From: Candidatus Bathyarchaeota archaeon
Lineage (GTDB): Archaea > Thermoproteota > Bathyarchaeia > Bathyarchaeales > B26-1
DNA length: 10,105 nucleotides
Reading direction: 5' to 3'
NCBI GenBank assembly: GCA_018396795.1
Contig: JAGTRH010000035.1
Location: forward strand, 1-10,105
Part shown: positions 6,733 to 10,105 of the stretch, piece by piece
How positions within the stretch are numbered: position 1 is the first letter of the stretch
Layout: each line of letters starts with the position of its first letter
The notes under the pieces: model-generated
What the model was told of the DNA's origin: nothing
The model's database searches: none
The model's input: only the letters and a program-made list of their open reading frames with translations
Made by a program: the position numbers and the translations under genes

Positions 6733-7197
6733 TTATCCCTCTTTCACCTGCTCTAGGACTATTTCAACATGGCACAATGTCTCAAATTTTGGTGTAGCTC
6801 TGCCAAAAGCTCGTGGAATATACCTTCTTATCTTTGCTCCCGGGTATGCTGCTGCATGAATTATCTTAAGTTTCTCAGCATCTAACCCTTTAAAGTCAGC
6901 GTTTGCCTCGGCGCTCTCAAGAATCTTAAGTATTTTCGAGGCTGCTTTAACTGGGTACCTGCCAGCGCCGTTCAGACCTCTTCTATGAGGAAGTTTCTTA
7001 TTATACCTCCTAAATGGAACAGCTTTTTTCATGGCCATTACTTGCCTTAGAAACTCTTTGGCCTCATCAAGCATCATACCCTTTATTACAGCACAGACTT
7101 CTCTAGCTGCTTTAGGCGATATTCTAAGTTCCCTACCGCTCGCCTTGGCGGTGTTTTCAGGATCTAGATCAGTTATTGAATATCCCCATTCAGGCAC
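6733..7197 (-). CDS. rpl22: Large-subunit ribosomal protein uL22, first gene of the operon
   Basis: A 50S protein whose long beta-hairpin lines the peptide exit tunnel. The 154-residue product starts PEWGYSITDLDPENTAKASG and contains RELRISPKAAREVCAVIKGM, VPFRRYNKKLPHRRGL, GRYPVKAASKILKILESAEA, and RYIPRAFGRATPKFETLCHV, which carries the hairpin region. The start is GTG at 7195-7197. In-frame TGA at 7204-7206 rules out an earlier start, and GGTGA lies 6 nt upstream. Normally uS19 precedes uL22; here the upstream DNA is a promoter region and then an unrelated gene, so uL22 heads the transcript. Its ribosome-binding site lies within a perfect inverted repeat. Confidence 0.97.
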   Translation of the reverse strand: MPEWGYSITDLDPENTAKASGRELRISPKAAREVCAVIKGMMLDEAKEFLRQVMAMKKAVPFRRYNKKLPHRRGLNGAGRYPVKAASKILKILESAEANADFKGLDAEKLKIIHAAAYPGAKIRRYIPRAFGRATPKFETLCHVEIVLEQVKEG

Positions 7198-7199
7198 AG

Positions 7200-7223
7200 G
7201 TTTTCACCATTATTGGTGAAAAC
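7200..7223. repeat. Perfect 10-bp inverted repeat over the uL22 ribosome-binding site
   Basis: The arms are GTTTTCACCA (7200-7209) and TGGTGAAAAC (7214-7223) with a 4-nt TTAT gap and no mismatch. On the minus strand the arm nearest uL22 contains its GGTGA Shine-Dalgarno, so in RNA the other arm would mask it; in DNA it would be a symmetric protein-binding site near the transcription start. This is either a translational control hairpin or an operator. The sequence is certain; the role is inferred. Confidence 0.75.
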
Positions 7224-7237
7224 AAAAATACATTGTG

Positions 7238-7246
7238 ATTTATAAG
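7238..7246 (-). promoter_or_regulatory. Probable TATA box of the ribosomal operon
   Basis: Minus strand CTTATAAAT fits an archaeal TATA box. With the usual 25-27 nt spacing, transcription would start near 7215, inside the inverted repeat, giving a leader of about 20 nt. A second candidate, ATTATATTA at 7258-7266, would start near 7236 and transcribe the whole repeat. Confidence 0.5.
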
Positions 7247-7302
7247 AATTTTCCCTCTAATATAATGTCAAAGAAAGTCTGAAGCGTACAATTAGATAGT
7301 TT

Positions 7303-7596
7303 TTAACCTCCTCCGATAACGGTCATGAGAGTTAGTGTATCGCCATCCTTAAGTATAACGTTTCTACTGCTATTCAAGTTTACGGCGAATCCATTTAGGG
7401 TTGCTATCAATGTTGGGTCAATCTGACTATCATTTAAACTACCTGCTAAATCCTTAAGGGCTATATGTGCTTCAACGATCTTGGTAAGTAGATCTTTTAG
7501 GGAGGAACCTTCAGATACCTCATACTCCTCCTCTTTTCTTCCAACCTTATGCCTGACAACACCTAGATAAACAACTTTAACTTTCATGTGTCTCAT
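7303..7596 (-). CDS. MoaD/ThiS/SAMP-like ubiquitin-fold small protein
   Basis: A small beta-grasp protein of the family that is thiocarboxylated at its C-terminal glycine. It either donates sulfur (molybdopterin, thiamine, tRNA thiolation) or acts as an archaeal ubiquitin-like modifier (SAMP). The 97-residue product shows MKVKVVYLGVVRHKVGRKEE (first strands), then EVSEGSSLKDLLTKIVEAH (strand and helix). Next come DPTLIATLNGFAVN, LKDGDTLTLMTVIGGG and the stop. The 'NG...LKDGDxLxLM...GG' ending is typical; three glycines terminate the chain. No MoaE, MoeB/UbaA-like E1 or cofactor gene is in view, so the pathway cannot be told. The start at 7594-7596 fits a leaderless promoter; an ATG three codons later is the alternative. 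It is separated from the ribosomal operon by that operon's own promoter. Confidence 0.8.
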   Translation of the reverse strand: MRHMKVKVVYLGVVRHKVGRKEEEYEVSEGSSLKDLLTKIVEAHIALKDLAGSLNDSQIDPTLIATLNGFAVNLNSSRNVILKDGDTLTLMTVIGGG

Positions 7597-7617
7597 AGAA
7601 AATTTAGCTAAAAAATG

Positions 7618-7624
7618 ATTTAAG
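7618..7624 (-). promoter_or_regulatory. TATA-like element for a leaderless MoaD-like transcript
   Basis: Minus strand CTTAAAT is centred 25 nt before the first base of the ATG at 7596 and is preceded by a purine-rich CAAAG, like a TFB-recognition element. No Shine-Dalgarno precedes the ATG. Together these suggest that transcription begins at or next to the start codon. Confidence 0.45.
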
Positions 7625-7716
7625 CTTTGCTTGACAGTTCTGGCATTAAAATAAGGAAATTGGAGGTAGAAAATAACAGCTACCCATTTTTGCGGTTCAA
7701 CAAAAAATCATGATTT

Positions 7717-7791
7717 CACCTAGTCTAAACGATCAAAAACATGTATATCACCTTTTTATATTCCAGGTGTTATATTTAGGTTAAAGCACCT
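7717..7791. repeat. Cluster of CACCT motifs in the moaD-like/gins23 divergent region
   Basis: CACCT occurs at 7717-7721, 7749-7753 and 7787-7791, and its complement AGGTG at 7765-7769. The copies at 7749 and 7765, and at 7765 and 7787, form imperfectly spaced inverted repeats around TATA-like sequences. Two copies share a longer form (CACCTTT followed by T/A and ATA). They may be regulator-binding half-sites or chance in AT-rich DNA. Confidence 0.35.
7770..7778 (+). promoter_or_regulatory. Probable TATA box of the gins23-mcm operon
   Basis: TTATATTTA fits an archaeal TATA box and predicts a start of transcription near 7800. This would leave a leader of about 30 nt to the TTG start at 7831. 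An alternative AT-rich element (TTTTTATA) lies at 7753-7760. Confidence 0.45.
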
Positions 7792-7830
7792 TTAATAACA
7801 TTGACTGATGTTTGGCGGGGATGCCATCGC

Positions 7831-8358
7831 TTGAGCATCGAATATTCGGATTTCCTATTTGAGAATAATCTTGTTACAGTTGTCGCCATTAAGAGTTCAC
7901 CCAAGATTGATCTTATTGGTTTTTCTGTTGGGCCCTTTGAAGGGGGTCATGAGTATGACGTTAGGTTTTGGGTTGCCCGGGAACTTGAGAAGGATGGTCT
8001 AGTTAAGATTAGAGAGGGCATGTTAGATGCAACTAAGCTCTACAAAATTCAGTGGACAGAGCGTATACAGGCTGTTGGGCAGTTATCAACTTTACCGGAA
8101 GACTTCTATCCTCGACTTCGTCGCTTAATTGATGAGTTAAAGGCTGCTTCTAAAACTAGCCCTGAGAAGATGAGGGAATTCGAACATGTTCAAAATCTTG
8201 CGCTGGATATAGTTAACTGCAGACTGAGGAAGATTATCTCGTTAGCCTCAATCCAAACTCCAGAAAGCCAAATTTTAAAAAATCTCACTTATGAGGAGAG
8301 AGACCTTTATGAGCGCATACGTAATATAATAATCGAATGGAGGTCAAAAATAGTTTAA
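7831..8358 (+). CDS. gins23: GINS subunit Gins23 (Psf2-like)
   Basis: A component of the GINS complex, which joins MCM and the Cdc45/RecJ-like protein in the replicative helicase. From the TTG at 7831 the product is 175 residues. The N-terminal beta-rich B domain reads SIEYSDFLFENNLVTVVAIK, then KIDLIGFSVGPFEGGHEYDV and RFWVARELEKDGL. This resembles eukaryotic Psf2, which has an FLAEKELVTII segment and an 'LI-G-x-x-GPF-x-x-G' loop. The helical A domain follows: LSTLPEDFYPRLRRLIDEL, VQNLALDIVNCRLRKIISLA, LTYEERDLYERIRNIIIEW. B-before-A order marks Psf2/Psf3-type Gins23 and not Gins51. The TTG gives the same N-terminal length as Psf2 and follows GCGGGGAT; an in-frame TTG at 7801 would add ten unlike residues. 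mcm follows 27 nt later. Confidence 0.83.
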   Translation: MSIEYSDFLFENNLVTVVAIKSSPKIDLIGFSVGPFEGGHEYDVRFWVARELEKDGLVKIREGMLDATKLYKIQWTERIQAVGQLSTLPEDFYPRLRRLIDELKAASKTSPEKMREFEHVQNLALDIVNCRLRKIISLASIQTPESQILKNLTYEERDLYERIRNIIIEWRSKIV

Positions 8359-8385
8359 AAAGCCTAAATTAAGAGGCGCGTAACA

Positions 8386-10105
8386 ATGACGGAGCTTGTT
8401 GTTGAGAAACCCATTGAGAAGTTTAGCTCAATATTTAAGTCTGCGAAGTATCGCCAAAGAATTGCGCAGATGGCTCTAAATGCATCAACATCACTTATAC
8501 TCGACTTCGAGGATCTTTTAGTTGTTGATCCACATTTAGCAGATGAATTACTTGAAAAACCTGACGAGTGCCTAGCCTATGCTAATAGCGCTGCGTTTGA
8601 GCAGCTACAGATAGAGGATCCAGAATATGCTGAGAGAATTAAGGAGACCGGGGTAACAGTTAGGATTCGCGGGTTGCCGCGTGTTACGCCGTTGCGTAGG
8701 CTCGGCTCCGAGCATATTGGGCGGCTCGTTATGGTTGAGGGCATAATAATGCGCGCATCAACAGTGAGACCTATCGTTACCGTAGCTGCATTTAGATGTA
8801 AGAGATGTGAACAAAAGATGGAGATTCCTCAGAGCGGAGCATTTCTTGCACTTCCCTTTAAGTGTGCTAATCCGCGTTGTGGTAAAAATGGGCCCTTTGA
8901 CTTCATTCAGGAGGAGTCTAAGTTTATTGATTACCAGGAGTTGAGGATTCAGGAATATCCTGAGGATATTCCGCCAGGACAGACCCCGCGTTCATTGGAT
9001 ATTAGGCTTGTTGGTAAGGATGTTGTTGATACCGCTAGGCCGGGTGATAGGGTTTACGTTATTGGCATAGTTGGTGCTGAGTCAACGTCGTATCCTAGAA
9101 CTGGCAAGAGCAGGGCTTTTACGCTTTATCTTGATGCGAATTTTATAGATGCAGCTAGTAAAGAGTCTGAATCTCTGCTTATAACTCCTGAAGAAGAGGA
9201 GCAAATACTTCGTCTCGCTAAGGATCCATTCATACACCAGAAAATAATCCATTCTATTGCGCCATCAATATATGGTTACGAGCATATTAAGGAGGCGATC
9301 ATGTATCTCCTATTTGGTGGGGTTCCAAAACACCTGCCTGATATAAACATTAGAGGCGAAATAAACATACTTTTGGTCGGTGATCCTGGAACTGCCAAAT
9401 CACAGATTCTACGTTATGTTCAAAGAATAGCGCCTAGAGGCCTATATACGAGCGGCAGGGGGACAACCGCTGCTGGATTAACTGCTGCCGTTCTGCCATC
9501 ACCAACTGGCGGGATGACTCTTGAAGCTGGAGCGCTTGTCTTGGCAGATAAAGGTATAGCATGTATAGATGAGATTGACAAAATGAGACCTGAAGATAGA
9601 GTTGCTATACATGAGGCTATGGAGCAGCATACGATATCGGTTGCAAAAGGCGGAATAGTTGCGACATTAAATGCTAGAACAGCTATTCTGGCGGCTGCTA
9701 ACCCAGCGCTTGGAAGATATGATCCCTATAGAACAGTTGCCGAGAACATCTCGCTTCCAATAACAATTCTATCCAGGTTTGACTTAATCTTTGTTTTAAG
9801 AGATGTTCCAGACAAAGATGCCGATTCACGGATGAGCGAGCACTTACTTAAGTTACATATGAAGGAGGCGCCTCCAACTGAGCCACCAATCCTGCCAGAC
9901 TTACTAAGAAAGTATATCGCATACTCAAGGAACAATATAAAGCCAGTCTTAACGCAGGAAGCTATGGATCGACTGAAGGAGTTCTATTTAGCTATGCGCT
10001 CAGCCAGCGAAGGCGAGGGTTCACCGATCGCTATAACAGCCCGTCAACTCGAGGCTTTAGTTAGGCTCGCTGAAGCTAGGGCGCGGGCTGCGCTTAGAAA
10101 CATTG
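8386..10105 (+). CDS. mcm: Replicative DNA helicase MCM (partial, runs off the right edge)
   Basis: The 3'-5' hexameric helicase that unwinds DNA at archaeal forks. The frame from the ATG at 8386 is open to the window end, giving 573 codons. The N-terminal half contains a zinc-binding set C138-x2-C141...C160-x4-C165. The AAA+ core has Walker A GDPGTAKS (332-339), the helix-2 insert region (PSPTGGMTLEAGALVLADKG), Walker B IDEIDKM with D395-E396, the presensor hairpin (VAKGGIVATLNAR), sensor 1 N439 in AAANPALGRYDP, and the arginine finger R464 in LSRFDLIF. All key catalytic residues are present and no intein interrupts the Walker A or B sites. The sequence stops within the C-terminal lid, so the winged-helix end is not seen. 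A weak GAGG precedes the ATG; co-transcription with gins23 is likely. Confidence 0.97.
   Translation, partial: MTELVVEKPIEKFSSIFKSAKYRQRIAQMALNASTSLILDFEDLLVVDPHLADELLEKPDECLAYANSAAFEQLQIEDPEYAERIKETGVTVRIRGLPRVTPLRRLGSEHIGRLVMVEGIIMRASTVRPIVTVAAFRCKRCEQKMEIPQSGAFLALPFKCANPRCGKNGPFDFIQEESKFIDYQELRIQEYPEDIPPGQTPRSLDIRLVGKDVVDTARPGDRVYVIGIVGAESTSYPRTGKSRAFTLYLDANFIDAASKESESLLITPEEEEQILRLAKDPFIHQKIIHSIAPSIYGYEHIKEAIMYLLFGGVPKHLPDINIRGEINILLVGDPGTAKSQILRYVQRIAPRGLYTSGRGTTAAGLTAAVLPSPTGGMTLEAGALVLADKGIACIDEIDKMRPEDRVAIHEAMEQHTISVAKGGIVATLNARTAILAAANPALGRYDPYRTVAENISLPITILSRFDLIFVLRDVPDKDADSRMSEHLLKLHMKEAPPTEPPILPDLLRKYIAYSRNNIKPVLTQEAMDRLKEFYLAMRSASEGEGSPIAITARQLEALVRLAEARARAALRNI

Noticed and set aside
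7190..7210. Six-codon upstream frame overlapping the uL22 start
   Set aside because: Too short to call as a gene, and its ATG may lie in a very short leader. It is mentioned only in the inverted-repeat finding.
7801..7830. Upstream TTG start for Gins23
   Set aside because: It adds ten residues with no counterpart in Psf2 and has no Shine-Dalgarno. It would need a leaderless TTG start, although the TATA spacing does allow this, so it is not fully excluded.
9379..9600. Possible intein in the MCM Walker motifs
   Set aside because: The Walker A to Walker B spacing is normal and reads through without insertion.
9726..9935. Minus-strand open frame of 69 codons inside mcm
   Set aside because: It is antisense to the conserved arginine-finger region of MCM and shows no family pattern.

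Overview
The window is archaeal. It carries ribosomal proteins found only in archaea and eukaryotes (eL19, eL32, eS4), the archaeal/eukaryal RNase P subunit Rnp1 (Rpp29), a GINS subunit and an MCM helicase. Promoters are TATA-like and there are many GTG/TTG starts. Base composition is moderately AT-rich. A Gins23-mcm pair (an arrangement known from Crenarchaeota such as Sulfolobus) and the absence of an aIF1/SUI1 gene between uL29 and rnp1 hint at an uncultivated TACK-group archaeon, perhaps Bathyarchaeota-like. That placement is an inference and is not proven here.

Layout. Positions 1-159 (+) hold the last 52 codons of a gene whose C-terminus looks like a glycoside hydrolase family 10 xylanase. 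Positions 160-400 are an AT-rich, gene-free space between convergent genes, with a small hairpin plus T-rich run for the (+) gene and a T6 run for the (-) operon. Positions 401-7197 (-) hold fifteen tightly packed genes read right to left: uL22, uS3, uL29, rnp1, uS17, uL14, uL24, eS4, uL5, uS14, uS8, uL6, eL32, eL19, uL18. Neighbours overlap (ATGA/TTGA/TAATG junctions, 14 nt at eS4/uL5) or lie within about 25 nt, so this reads as one co-transcribed, translationally coupled operon. It corresponds to the second part of the S10 cluster plus the first part of the spc cluster. uS19 and earlier genes are missing upstream, and uS5-uL30-uL15-secY are missing downstream.

Positions 7198-7302 hold the operon's probable promoter and a perfect 10-bp inverted repeat that covers the uL22 Shine-Dalgarno sequence. 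Next comes a small MoaD/ThiS/SAMP-like beta-grasp protein (7303-7596, -), with a promoter placed for a leaderless transcript. A 200-bp divergent region with repeated CACCT motifs leads into a (+) replication operon: a Psf2-like GINS subunit (Gins23) and the replicative MCM helicase, which runs off the right edge.

Functionally, the central block makes parts of both ribosomal subunits plus one protein of the tRNA 5'-processing enzyme. The right block makes two components of the archaeal CMG-like replicative helicase. The left edge is an unrelated carbohydrate-active enzyme. No tRNA, rRNA, CRISPR array, insertion sequence or intein was seen.
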